Assembly: GCF_000172175.1 (NCBI RefSeq)
Contig: NZ_ABJL02000008.1
Location: 992,001 to 1,056,000 of the forward strand
DNA from: Bacteroides intestinalis DSM 17393
GTDB lineage: Bacteria > Bacteroidota > Bacteroidia > Bacteroidales > Bacteroidaceae
Length of the DNA stretch: 64,000 bases
Direction: 5' to 3'
The translations under genes were made by a program, and so were the position numbers. A model generated the notes under the pieces. That model made no database searches, was not told where the DNA came from, and saw only the letters and a list, made by a program, of their open reading frames with translations. Within the stretch, counting starts at the first letter, position 1; the number at the start of each line of letters is the position of its first letter. Positions 49,640 to 58,888 of the stretch are shown here, piece after piece.

Positions 49640-52186
49640 TTAAAAGGTCATATGCAAACTGATTCTAAGGCCGGATTTATCAATTCCGGGCAGATTTCTG
49701 TAAGTTAATCGCCAGACATAATCGAAGCGGAGCACCTTCAAAATATTCTCCACACCGACACCCACTTCCATATAAGGAGTATCCCCCATATAAGAGGTTG
49801 TGGCGGGAAAACGAAAAAGATTATTGCTGACCGTCGGGTTATTCTTGTCGCTCAAATTCCCGTACAATCCCCGGAATGAAAGGACTTCACGCCATTTCAA
49901 CTTTTTCAGCAAAGGCACGCGGTTGAACAGAAAGCCATTTAGATAATAAGTAACGTCCCACGAAGCATATTCATCGTTCATAAACTCCATGGCATTCATC
50001 AAGGAGTAAGACTCCGGCTGAATGGTATAGGAGAGGTTGGCGTTCGGGATAATCAGTAACGGGAAAGGTACTTTATTCCAAACTTTCCCGGCTTTCAGGA
50101 TAACGTCGGTATAGCCGAAGGCCGAAAACCAGAAACGTTTCTGAAAACCTGCCTCTGTATATTGATAGGTATAATCACCACCCAACACTCCTTTTGCAGC
50201 CATCGTATGCGAAAGCGAGAAGACCGGAGCATCCAGCGATACCGGAAAACGGTTCCATTGCGTCTGAAAGAATTTTTCATTCGGCGCATAACGCAATTTT
50301 ACTTCAAACTCGGCATTCGATATTTTCTTCACGGGCGTTGCCATCTCATCCTGCTTCAGGAAAGGGATAAGATACGAAGACTCATCCTGCCGGAAGCGGG
50401 AAGTGAGCTGAAAGGAGAAACCGGAATGGAACTCATTGGTATAAGTCAGTTCCGCCTTGCGCTGATAGCCTATCCGGTCGTCCTTCTGGCGCTTTAAGCT
50501 CAGAAATACGTTGTCCTGACTGGTATAGAGGTAATGCTGTCCGTATTGGTTTACATCCGAGGTATATCGTGCTTTCAAAGAGTGGATAGGAAATTCGTTG
50601 GCATACTCCTTCTTCTTATGGAAAGAATATTCCACTTCCGCCATTCCCTTCATCCGATGGTCTTTGAAACCGTAAGCCATGTATCCTTTATAGAATAGGT
50701 GCGGATTGAGCCACGCCGTAGTCATACCTCCCGCACGCAGACGCACACCTTCCAGGGTGTTGCCGCTTATGGTGGTATTCATCATACCTATATAGAACAG
50801 GGGTTCTTTCTCTTTAGGCGCGGGTATATATCCGGTAAACAGCACTTTCAAGGTCTTCTCCGTCCAGTAATAGACAGGATACGTGCGAAGCTGCGCCATC
50901 ATTTTATCAACGGAAGTTTCCTTCTTGCTGACTTCCACCTGACGGTTATCGTCCCAGTAAGCTTCCGTGCGATGCGTTGCTTCGGCCGGCTCAATCACTT
51001 TTTCCGGCTTCTTAAAGGCCGAAAGGGCATCCGCAGAAGGTTCATACACATAGTTCCTGTAATATACATCCCGCTTGGCATAGATACCGTCACTGTTGTC
51101 CACCAGCTTGAATTCGGTGGTGATATGTTCGTCAACCAACTGGCGCGTACCGTCTGCCTCACGGGTAAAGTTCTGTTCAAGAGACATATAATCCACAAAA
51201 TTCAGATTGATTTTCTGTGGAAAGTTCATGATGGCACGACGCACGAAATAGGTACTATCCAAAGTAACGTACAAGTGTCCCGTAAAACCGAATGACTCGG
51301 AATTGAAGGGTACGAACGTCAGGTCCACACAAGGCTGGCCCGCTATCGTAAGCGTGTCCATCAGATAATATTTATAGAATGAAGGGCCCAGGGAAGAGAG
51401 CGGACTTACGAACTTATTGGTGAACAGCGTGATGTTGTTCTCATAAATATCTACATCCGTCATCGTCACACTGATGGCTTGCTCCATGCCTTGCTGCGAA
51501 AGCATTTCATCCACACCGGCCTGTCGGCGGGCATGTACGCGCTGTTTCTGACTTTTGGGAGATTTGCGGTAATAGTCCGTAGCCAGCAGCTCACGGTTAG
51601 AAACGGCAAGCACGGGCTTTCCCGTAACGGCGGAAGTATCCACATAGTCCGTCAGGAACTTGAATTTACGATAAAGCCACTTCTGCTGCTTTACGCTGTC
51701 GAAGTTGTTAATGGCAAAGGTCATCTTCTCATAACGATCCCGTTGCCAGAAGTCCAACTCTTTGGGCGAATAGTCATCCCGATGTTCTATCATTTGTCGC
51801 ACAAATTCCACGGCGGGATTATCTTTTTTCTTATATCGCTCCCGTTTGGGCTTTACCACCACTTCATTCAGGGCATACGTTACCGGCGAAAGGGCGATGG
51901 TAAGACGGATACCTTGTGCCGGATGAATAAGACGGGTATATTCATTATATCCAATGGCAGAAATAACCAGCACGGCTTGGGGGCGGTAGGTCTTGAAAGA
52001 AAACTGTCCTTTGTCATCGGTCATACCTCCTTCGGTAGTACCTTTCAGATACACAGATGTATATGGGAGAGGCTCACGGGTTAACGAGTCTGTAACAACA
52101 CCTTGTACCACATATTGTGCTTGCAGGGGGAAGCTCATCCAGCAAAGGCTGATGAACAATAAAATCCTTGAAAAAGTAAACCTCAT
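49640..52186 (-). CDS. DUF5686 outer-membrane protein with carboxypeptidase-regulatory-like domain
   Basis: An 848-residue exported protein: signal peptide (RILLFISLCWMSFPLQA), a CarboxypepD_reg-like domain at about 25-110 (VQGVVTDSLTREPLPYTSVY, YNEYTRLI), then a long DUF5686 region rich in amphipathic beta strands that ends in LRISLHMTF, a terminal aromatic residue typical of outer-membrane barrels. There is no TonB box or SusC plug seen. Common in Bacteroidetes, function unknown. It diverges from aspT. Confidence 0.83.
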   Translation of the reverse strand: MRFTFSRILLFISLCWMSFPLQAQYVVQGVVTDSLTREPLPYTSVYLKGTTEGGMTDDKGQFSFKTYRPQAVLVISAIGYNEYTRLIHPAQGIRLTIALSPVTYALNEVVVKPKRERYKKKDNPAVEFVRQMIEHRDDYSPKELDFWQRDRYEKMTFAINNFDSVKQQKWLYRKFKFLTDYVDTSAVTGKPVLAVSNRELLATDYYRKSPKSQKQRVHARRQAGVDEMLSQQGMEQAISVTMTDVDIYENNITLFTNKFVSPLSSLGPSFYKYYLMDTLTIAGQPCVDLTFVPFNSESFGFTGHLYVTLDSTYFVRRAIMNFPQKINLNFVDYMSLEQNFTREADGTRQLVDEHITTEFKLVDNSDGIYAKRDVYYRNYVYEPSADALSAFKKPEKVIEPAEATHRTEAYWDDNRQVEVSKKETSVDKMMAQLRTYPVYYWTEKTLKVLFTGYIPAPKEKEPLFYIGMMNTTISGNTLEGVRLRAGGMTTAWLNPHLFYKGYMAYGFKDHRMKGMAEVEYSFHKKKEYANEFPIHSLKARYTSDVNQYGQHYLYTSQDNVFLSLKRQKDDRIGYQRKAELTYTNEFHSGFSFQLTSRFRQDESSYLIPFLKQDEMATPVKKISNAEFEVKLRYAPNEKFFQTQWNRFPVSLDAPVFSLSHTMAAKGVLGGDYTYQYTEAGFQKRFWFSAFGYTDVILKAGKVWNKVPFPLLIIPNANLSYTIQPESYSLMNAMEFMNDEYASWDVTYYLNGFLFNRVPLLKKLKWREVLSFRGLYGNLSDKNNPTVSNNLFRFPATTSYMGDTPYMEVGVGVENILKVLRFDYVWRLTYRNLPGIDKSGLRISLHMTF

Positions 52187-52208
52187 ACCTATTCATATAA
52201 TGTTGAAA

Positions 52209-52288
52209 GATAAATGATAGTTTAGCGGGCTATATAGCCTATTGATATACGGACTATCAGAAATCACGCCGCTAAATTATCATTTATC
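52209..52288. repeat. 20-base inverted repeat upstream of aspT and the DUF5686 gene
   Basis: Arms 52209-52228 and 52269-52288 are complementary with a single G-T pair (GATAAATGATA.TTTAGCGG). The inner bases contain a second small palindrome, GGGCTATATAGCC. It lies between divergent start codons, so it is not a terminator of either gene. Confidence 0.75.
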
Positions 52289-52464
52289 CTTCTTTTGTGC
52301 CCGCAAAGGTACGCAAGAAAACTTTTTCAGAAAGTTCAGTTTTACTGAATAAATGTTCTAAAAAACCACTTTTGCACGAAACACTTCCCATTGCAGGCTG
52401 TTGTATATGTCTTAAACGACGCCAAAAGCATCGAAAACCAATTAATAACCTAAACAACTTAATT

Positions 52465-54159
52465 ATGGAATGGATAATAAACCAGCTCAGGGAGCGCCCC
52501 GAACTTGCCATATTCCTCACCCTGTTCCTGGGGTTCTGGCTTGGCAAGCTACGCATCGGGAAGTTCAGCTTGGGGACGGTCACAAGCGTATTGCTTGTAG
52601 GCGTATTGGTAGGACAGTTGAAGATCGACGTGCCAGGCCCCATCAAATCCGTGTTCTTTCTTCTCTTTCTGTTCGCCGTCGGGTATAAAGTAGGGCCGCA
52701 ATTCTTCCGCGGACTGAAAAAAGACGGACTCCCCCAGGTAGGCTTTGCCGTACTGATGTGTGTATCCGTATTGGTAGTGACCTGGCTTCTCGCCCTCGTA
52801 ATGGGCTACAATCCCGGCGAAGCCGCCGGATTACTGGCAGGTTCGCAAACCATCTCCGCCGTCATCGGAGTAGCCGAAGACACCATGGCAAACATGGGAC
52901 TGGACGAAGCGCAACGCCAAAGTTATATCAATATCATCCCCGTATCATACGCTGTGACTTACGTTTTCGGTACGGCAGGTTCAGCCTGGGTGCTCTCCTC
53001 CCTCGGTCCCAAACTATTGGGCGGACTGGAGAAAGTTAAAGCTGCCTGCAAAGAGTTGGAAGCCAAAATGGGTAGTTCCGAGGCAGACGAACCAGGCTTC
53101 ATGCACGCCGCACGTCCCGTAACCTTCCGCGCCTACAAGATAGAAAACGAATGGTTCAAGCAAGGCCGTCGGGTGATAGACTTGGAAATGTACTTCCAGA
53201 AAGATGGCAAACGCCTGTTCGTAGAGCGCCTGCGCAAGCAAGGAGTCGTTCGAGATGTATCCCCGAATACCGTATTGAATATAGGAGACGAAGTCGTTCT
53301 CAGCGGACGCCGTGAATTCGTTATCGGCGAAGAGGACTGGATAGGCAATGAAATACAGGACGCACAATTGCTCGATTTCCCGGCAGAGACGTTACCTGTC
53401 ACGGTCACAAAGAAAACGTTCGCCGGAAAAACAGTGGCGAATATCCGCCGGCACAAATTCATGCATGGCGTCAGCATCCGCAGCATCAAGCGTGCGGGAA
53501 TTGAAATACCCGTATTGGCACAGACCAAATTGGATGCCGGCGACGTCATCGAAGTAGTAGGCACCAAGCAAGAAGTGGAAAGTGCCGCTGTACAAATAGG
53601 ATATGTGGATCGACCTACCCACCAAACGGATATGATATTCGTTGGATTAGGAATTCTGATAGGTGGTTTGTTCGGTGCATTATCCATCCACATCGGTGGT
53701 GTTCCCATCAGTCTGAGTACGAGTGGAGGCGCATTGATAGCCGGATTATTCTTCGGTTGGCTACGCAGCAAGCATCCTACGTTCGGACGTATCCCCGAAG
53801 CTTCCCTGTGGGTACTGAATAATGTAGGGCTGAATATGTTCATCGCTGTAGTGGGAATAGCCGCCGGACCGAGTTTCGTACAAGGCTTCCGGGATGTCGG
53901 ACTCAGTTTGTTCATTGTAGGTGCCATAGCCACTACCCTGCCGTTGATTATCGGTTTGTTGCTTGCAAAGTACGTCTTCAAGTTCCATCCCGCCATTGCC
54001 CTGGGGTGCTGCGCCGGAGCACGTACTACAACAGCCGCACTGGGAGCGATACAAGATGCAGTGGAGAGTGAGACGCCTGCGCTGGGTTATACGGTGACGT
54101 ATGCCGTAGGAAATACCTTATTGATAATATGGGGTGTTGCCATTGTGCTCATGGTTTAA
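52465..54159 (+). CDS. aspT: Aspartate/alanine antiporter
   Basis: A 564-residue transporter of the AspT/YidE/YbjL family, started at MEWIINQLRERPELAIFL (52465); the frame upstream has no plausible start. Six helices (about 12-180), two TrkA_C-like cytosolic domains (about 205-365; RPVTFRAYKIENEWFKQGRR, DVIEVVGTKQEV), then about five helices to the C-terminus with GCCAGARTTTAALGAIQD. It exchanges external aspartate for internal alanine; with aspartate 4-decarboxylase (aspD, next gene) this generates proton motive force and acid tolerance. Confidence 0.9.
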   Translation: MEWIINQLRERPELAIFLTLFLGFWLGKLRIGKFSLGTVTSVLLVGVLVGQLKIDVPGPIKSVFFLLFLFAVGYKVGPQFFRGLKKDGLPQVGFAVLMCVSVLVVTWLLALVMGYNPGEAAGLLAGSQTISAVIGVAEDTMANMGLDEAQRQSYINIIPVSYAVTYVFGTAGSAWVLSSLGPKLLGGLEKVKAACKELEAKMGSSEADEPGFMHAARPVTFRAYKIENEWFKQGRRVIDLEMYFQKDGKRLFVERLRKQGVVRDVSPNTVLNIGDEVVLSGRREFVIGEEDWIGNEIQDAQLLDFPAETLPVTVTKKTFAGKTVANIRRHKFMHGVSIRSIKRAGIEIPVLAQTKLDAGDVIEVVGTKQEVESAAVQIGYVDRPTHQTDMIFVGLGILIGGLFGALSIHIGGVPISLSTSGGALIAGLFFGWLRSKHPTFGRIPEASLWVLNNVGLNMFIAVVGIAAGPSFVQGFRDVGLSLFIVGAIATTLPLIIGLLLAKYVFKFHPAIALGCCAGARTTTAALGAIQDAVESETPALGYTVTYAVGNTLLIIWGVAIVLMV

Positions 54160-54176
54160 ACGATAAATCTTCATCA

Positions 54177-54378
54177 GATGAAGAGCTAATATCTGCGATA
54201 TGGAGAACTAATGTCTGCGATGCATGAAACTAATCCCGGAGATGCATATAATTATTCATACAACAATTGTTGCAAGAAAGTATTATAACTATTGTAAGAT
54301 AGTATAACAGCTATTGTAAGAAACAATAATAATTATAGTATGAATAATTTCTTGCAACGCAGAGATTAGTTTCCTGCA
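54177..54378. repeat. Tandem 20-22-base units and nested inverted repeats between aspT and aspD
   Basis: Degenerate units begin at 54177, 54197 and 54219 (pattern GAT....GA.CTAAT.TCTGC). Inverted pairs: 54226-54235 with 54364-54373 (GAAACTAATC), 54250-54261 with 54338-54349 (12 bases), and 54269-54279 with 54348-54358 (GTTGCAAGAAA). CTATTGTAAG is directly repeated at about 54289 and 54311. No gene is present in this 280-base gap. Confidence 0.8.
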
Positions 54379-54439
54379 GCCGCAAGATCAGTTTACCGCA
54401 CCCGAAGAATTTATAAGATACAAACTTAAACTTAACAAT

Positions 54440-56062
54440 ATGGATACTAAGAATTTTGAAAAGAAAATGGAGACCATCAGCCCATTCGAGCTGAAAAACC
54501 AATTGATCGATATGGCCGATGAAAGCCTGAAGAAAACTGCCCGCACGATGCTGAATGCCGGACGCGGTAACCCTAACTGGATAGCTACCACTCCTCGCGA
54601 AGCCTTCTTCCTCTTGGGACAGTTCGGACTGGAGGAATGTCGCCGCGTCATGAACCTCCCCGAAGGCATCGCCGGCATCCCTCAAAAAGAAGGCATTGCC
54701 TCCCGTTTTGAAGCCTTCCTCAAAAAGAACAACGCCGCCCACGGTACCAAACTCCTGGAGCAAACCTATAACTACCTGTTAATGCAACATGCCGCCGACC
54801 CCGACTCCCTGGTACATGAATGGGCAGAAGCCGTCATCGGCGACCAGTACCCTGTGCCCGACCGCATCCTGCACTTCACTGAAATACTGGTGCAAGATTA
54901 TCTGTCGCAAGAAATGTGCGATAACCGCCCTCCACGCGGCACATTCGACCTCTTTGCCACCGAAGGCGGAACCGCCGCCATGTGTTACCTCTTCGATTCC
55001 CTCCAGGAGAACTTCCTGCTGGATAAAGGTGACGGTATCGCCCTGATGGTGCCCGCTTTCACCCCCTACATTGAAATTCCGCAACTGAGCCGCTACCAGT
55101 TCAACATGATAGAACTGCATGCCGACCGTATGACGGACGACGGGTTCCACCTTTGGCAATACAATGACAAGGACATCGACCGCCTGAAAGATCCCTCCAT
55201 CAAAGCGCTCTTTGTGACCAATCCCAGCAATCCGCCTAGTTACGCCCTCAGTCCGGAAACGATGGCACGCATTGTCGATATCGTGAAGAATGATAACCCC
55301 AACCTGATGGTTATCACGGATGATGTATACGGCACATTCAGCCCGCACTTCCGCTCATTCATGGCTGAACTTCCGCACAATACGCTTTGTGTCTATTCCT
55401 TCTCCAAATATTTCGGAGCTACCGGTTGGCGTGATGCCGTCATCGCCCTGCACGAAGACAACATCTACGACAAGCAAATCGCCCACCTGCCGGAAGATAA
55501 ACGCAATGCGCTGAACCGCCGTTACTCAAGTCTGACTCTGCATCCCGAAAAAATGAAGTTTATCGACCGCATGGTAGCCGACAGCCGACAGGTTGCACTA
55601 AACCATACCGCCGGCCTGTCATTACCCCAACAGATGCAAATGAGTTTATTCGCTTCCTTCGCCCTGCTGGATAAGGAAAATAAATATAAACTGAAGATGA
55701 TGGAAATCATTGAAAAACGTCTGCATGCCTTGTGGGATAATACGGGATTCACGTTGATAAAAGACCCACTCCGTGTAGGGTATTATACAGAGATCGACAT
55801 GCTGGTATGGGCAAAGAAATTCTATGGAGATGATTTCGTAGAATACCTGAAACGTACCTACAGCCCGCTGAACGTCGTATTCCGCCTAGCGAAAGAAACG
55901 TCTCTCGTCCTGCTGAACGGCGGTGGTTTCGATGGTCCGGAATGGAGCATACGCGCCTCGCTTGCCAACCTGAACGAAAAGGACTATGTGGTCATCGGCC
56001 AGGGCATCAAGCGGATTCTTGACGAATACGCAAAGGCATGGAAAAAGACTACGGAAAAATAA
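54440..56062 (+). CDS. aspD: Aspartate 4-decarboxylase (bifunctional aspartate aminotransferase)
   Basis: A 540-residue PLP enzyme that releases CO2 from aspartate to give alanine. It belongs to the class I/II aminotransferase fold; the PLP Lys is in YSFSKYFGATGWRDAV (about 320), with NPSNPPSYAL (about 258) and TDDVYGTF (about 296) as cofactor and substrate motifs. The 280-base gap to aspT holds inverted repeats that might form a shared leader or control point. Its 3' end overlaps the convergent histidine kinase gene by 14 bases. Confidence 0.93.
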   Translation: MDTKNFEKKMETISPFELKNQLIDMADESLKKTARTMLNAGRGNPNWIATTPREAFFLLGQFGLEECRRVMNLPEGIAGIPQKEGIASRFEAFLKKNNAAHGTKLLEQTYNYLLMQHAADPDSLVHEWAEAVIGDQYPVPDRILHFTEILVQDYLSQEMCDNRPPRGTFDLFATEGGTAAMCYLFDSLQENFLLDKGDGIALMVPAFTPYIEIPQLSRYQFNMIELHADRMTDDGFHLWQYNDKDIDRLKDPSIKALFVTNPSNPPSYALSPETMARIVDIVKNDNPNLMVITDDVYGTFSPHFRSFMAELPHNTLCVYSFSKYFGATGWRDAVIALHEDNIYDKQIAHLPEDKRNALNRRYSSLTLHPEKMKFIDRMVADSRQVALNHTAGLSLPQQMQMSLFASFALLDKENKYKLKMMEIIEKRLHALWDNTGFTLIKDPLRVGYYTEIDMLVWAKKFYGDDFVEYLKRTYSPLNVVFRLAKETSLVLLNGGGFDGPEWSIRASLANLNEKDYVVIGQGIKRILDEYAKAWKKTTEK

Positions 56063-57362
56063 TGCGGAACCGTGTCAACCCATCACTATACGTGCGTAGA
56101 GAGAACGTACACCCATGACGGGTAAGCACCTCGCGAATAAACACCAGACCGATTCCCTGCCCGTTCGGTTTAGTGGAAAAGAAGGGACTGAAGAGCTTTG
56201 CTTCAGTCTCTTTTGTTATACCGGGGCCATTATCTACCACTTCAATCGTGGTAGGAGCGATTGTACGGACTACAACCCTACCCTGCTGGATCGTTCCTTC
56301 GGGCGCATGTTCGATACTTTCCGCAGCATTCTTGATAATATTCACCAATACCTGTTCCAGCAATGCCGCATCAAAGCGTACCGGTTCCAGCTTCGGATCA
56401 CATTCCAGCCAGAGAAGAATATTCCGGTCGTTGCACATACCCTCCATAAAGCGTTTACACGTGGAAGCCAGTTCATTCAGTTTGCCCGTAACCAAGGTGG
56501 GCTCAGGAATTTTCACAACATCGGCAAAACGGGTGATAAAGCGGCTCATGGAGAAACAACGTTCGGTACAAATGCGCATCACATCGCAGATATCCTCCAT
56601 ATCCTCTTCGGTGGAAAGGGCTTGTTCCACAGTATCAAGGGTAGATGTAATACCCGCCGTCGTATTGTTCACTTCGTGCGCAATCATGCGGATCACCTTC
56701 TCATACGCTTTCTTTTCAGCACGCATCACCTCGTCCGTCATCTTCTCTATCAGATAGAAAGGATGATGAAAACCTCTGTCGATAAAGGAGGAATGGGTAC
56801 ATTTATAGATATTCGAGTCATTCAGACGCACTACTGCCGTCTGATCTTTTGAGATATTCGCCAGTTCTTCAGCCAAAGGAGAGTCTATATTCTCTATTTT
56901 CTTTCCCATAATCTCTTCCAGACGTACTCCCATCATCTTCAATCCCATCGGATTAAGCTGGGATATTTCACCGTTCAGTGTGGTAATGACAACTCCCATC
57001 GGCGAAGCCTGGATTAGCAAGTCCAGAAAATGGTTTTGCTCGCGCAGACGCAAACGTTCGTTCTTCAATTGCTCCATCATACGGTTGAACACATTTACAA
57101 TGCGGTCCGACTCGTATTGCCCTACTTTGCTGAGCCTGCTGCTGAAATCCTGTTCGCGCAGCAATTCCATGCCGCTGCCGATAATATTCATCGGCTTCAC
57201 GATTTTACGGTAAAAGACAACCAGAAACACCAAGATACACGCAATGATCCCCTCTACAATGTAAAGATGCAATATCTGCATCCCCTTCGCCAAGTAGAGA
57301 AGAGCACCACCTAACCCCAAGAGGAAGAGGACAAGTATGGAGAAATAGAACTTTATTCTCAC
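56049..57362 (-). CDS. Sensor histidine kinase, NtrY/NtrB-like
   Basis: A 437-residue kinase with two adjacent N-terminal helices (about 5-23 and 29-50), a HAMP-like segment, a PAS domain (about 110-200), the phospho-acceptor AHEVNNTTAGITSTLDTV (about 228-245), N box IIKNAAESIEHAPE, G1 VDNGPGIT and G2 NGQGIGLVFIREV. It is the partner of the sigma-54 activator encoded 30 bases upstream. It lacks a large periplasmic sensor, so the signal is probably sensed in the membrane or cytosol. Confidence 0.9.
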   Translation of the reverse strand: MRIKFYFSILVLFLLGLGGALLYLAKGMQILHLYIVEGIIACILVFLVVFYRKIVKPMNIIGSGMELLREQDFSSRLSKVGQYESDRIVNVFNRMMEQLKNERLRLREQNHFLDLLIQASPMGVVITTLNGEISQLNPMGLKMMGVRLEEIMGKKIENIDSPLAEELANISKDQTAVVRLNDSNIYKCTHSSFIDRGFHHPFYLIEKMTDEVMRAEKKAYEKVIRMIAHEVNNTTAGITSTLDTVEQALSTEEDMEDICDVMRICTERCFSMSRFITRFADVVKIPEPTLVTGKLNELASTCKRFMEGMCNDRNILLWLECDPKLEPVRFDAALLEQVLVNIIKNAAESIEHAPEGTIQQGRVVVRTIAPTTIEVVDNGPGITKETEAKLFSPFFSTKPNGQGIGLVFIREVLTRHGCTFSLRTYSDGLTRFRIIFP

Positions 57363-57392
57363 GATAGTAGTGATTAGGAGTTAATGATTAAA

Positions 57393-58781
57393 TCACTTTT
57401 CATTAACCGTTATATTAAACTTTTCCAGTCGGCGATAGAGCGCGGCACGACTGATGCCGAGTGTCATAGCTACCTGACTGAGATTTCCCTTATGGCGATC
57501 GAGTGCCTGCAAAATAGTCTGACGCTCTATTTCATCCAGCGTCATGCCTGCCAGAGACGATGATTCCGAGGCCTTCACCGGTTCATCATGACGCAGATAT
57601 TGTGCATCGAAATCCGAAGCATCCAGTGTCGGCTTCCCGCTGACGAGAATCGTACGCTCCACAAGGTTCTTCAATTCACGGATATTTCCCGGATAAGGCA
57701 AACGGGAAAGGAAGTTCAAGGCATCCGCCGAAAATTCCGTGCGGGGTAGTCCGTTGATCTCTGCCTGACGGTCGGCAAAGTGACGTGCCAGCAAAGGAAT
57801 ATCTTCACGGCGTTCGCGAAGGGCAGGCAGCTTAACGGTTATCAGATTGATACGATAGAACAAATCTTCGCGGAATGTACGTTCCGATACCATCTTGCGG
57901 AGGTCGGCATTGGTGGCGGATACCACACGGATATCCGTCTTGCGGGGACGGCTGTCACCCAGCACTTCAAACGTCTGATCCTGCAATACACGAAGCAGTT
58001 TCACCTGGCAGGAAGGATCAAGGTCACCAATTTCATCCAAGAAGATAGTACCCTTGTTGGCAAGTTCAAAGCGCCCTACACGGTCTGTTGTCGCATCCGT
58101 AAAAGCACCTTTCTTATGACCGAACATTTCACTTTCAAAAAGACTCTGCGAGATACCACCCAGGTTGACTTTTACAAACGGCTGTTTCACCCGCTGGCTG
58201 TTGATGTGGATGGCTTCGGCAATCAATTCCTTACCTGTTCCACTCTCACCGGTAATCAGCACCGAAGCATTGGTACGCGCAATGCGTGCCACCGTATTCA
58301 ACACTTCCATCAATCCCTGAGATTTTCCGATGATATGGCTGCGGTTCAACGTCTCACTCTGTTCTTCCGGTGCATCTTTCGGGACGGCAGTCAGTTCAAG
58401 GGCTGTCTCGATGCGTTGCAGCAAAGCAGCATTGTTCCACGGCTTCGTGATAAAGTCGAACGCGCCTGCCTGCATACCCTGCACGGCAAGTTGTATACTA
58501 CCCCATGCTGTCATCAGGATAACGGGTACATCAGGGCGGAATATTTTCACTTGCTTCAGCAAAGTCAATCCCTCTTCTCCCGTTGTGGAAAGGGTGAAGT
58601 TCATGTCCATCAAAATGAGGGCAGGTGCCTCGGCACGCACCACATCCATTGCTTCGCGCGGTCCGGGAACAGTTTGCGCCTCATATCCTGCACGTTTCAG
58701 CATAAAACTGAGGGAAGAACGTACGGCACTATCATCATCGATTATCAGTATCATAAGATTTCGTTGTTTTATGGTTTGCAA
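57393..58781 (-). CDS. Sigma-54-dependent NtrC-family response regulator
   Basis: A 462-residue activator: receiver domain (residues 10-125; IIDDDSAVRSSL, LILMDMNFTL), AAA+ domain (about 150-385) with Walker A GESGTGKELIAEAI, the sigma-54 contact loop GAFTDA and Walker B GTIFLDEIGDL, and a Fis-type helix-turn-helix at the C-terminus (LSQVAMTLGISRAALYRRL). It activates promoters read by RNA polymerase with sigma-54. It lies 108 bases after tolC, which might be its target. Confidence 0.93.
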   Translation of the reverse strand: MQTIKQRNLMILIIDDDSAVRSSLSFMLKRAGYEAQTVPGPREAMDVVRAEAPALILMDMNFTLSTTGEEGLTLLKQVKIFRPDVPVILMTAWGSIQLAVQGMQAGAFDFITKPWNNAALLQRIETALELTAVPKDAPEEQSETLNRSHIIGKSQGLMEVLNTVARIARTNASVLITGESGTGKELIAEAIHINSQRVKQPFVKVNLGGISQSLFESEMFGHKKGAFTDATTDRVGRFELANKGTIFLDEIGDLDPSCQVKLLRVLQDQTFEVLGDSRPRKTDIRVVSATNADLRKMVSERTFREDLFYRINLITVKLPALRERREDIPLLARHFADRQAEINGLPRTEFSADALNFLSRLPYPGNIRELKNLVERTILVSGKPTLDASDFDAQYLRHDEPVKASESSSLAGMTLDEIERQTILQALDRHKGNLSQVAMTLGISRAALYRRLEKFNITVNEK

Positions 58782-58846
58782 AAATAAACGATTTCACACA
58801 GAAAGCACAGAATAACACTGTTTTTTTCAATAACAAGCGAAAAACG

Positions 58847-58882
58847 GTTATGAGTTATAAGTTATTATTCATAACTCATAAC
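58847..58882 (-). terminator. 12-bp hairpin after tolC
   Basis: Arms 58847-58858 and 58871-58882 (GTTATGAGTTAT) pair perfectly, with a GTTTTTC tract after it on the minus strand. It lies a few bases beyond the tolC stop at 58889 and would weaken read-through into the regulator gene. Confidence 0.6.
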
Positions 58883-58888
58883 TCAAAC

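Noticed and set aside
52297..52464. 56-residue N-terminal extension of aspT
   Set aside because: Cys- and Lys-rich, not membrane-like; the ATG at 52465 opens directly into the first transmembrane helix.
57780..58787. 335-codon plus-strand ORF
   Set aside because: Antisense to the sigma-54 regulator; Cys/His-rich shadow without family motifs.
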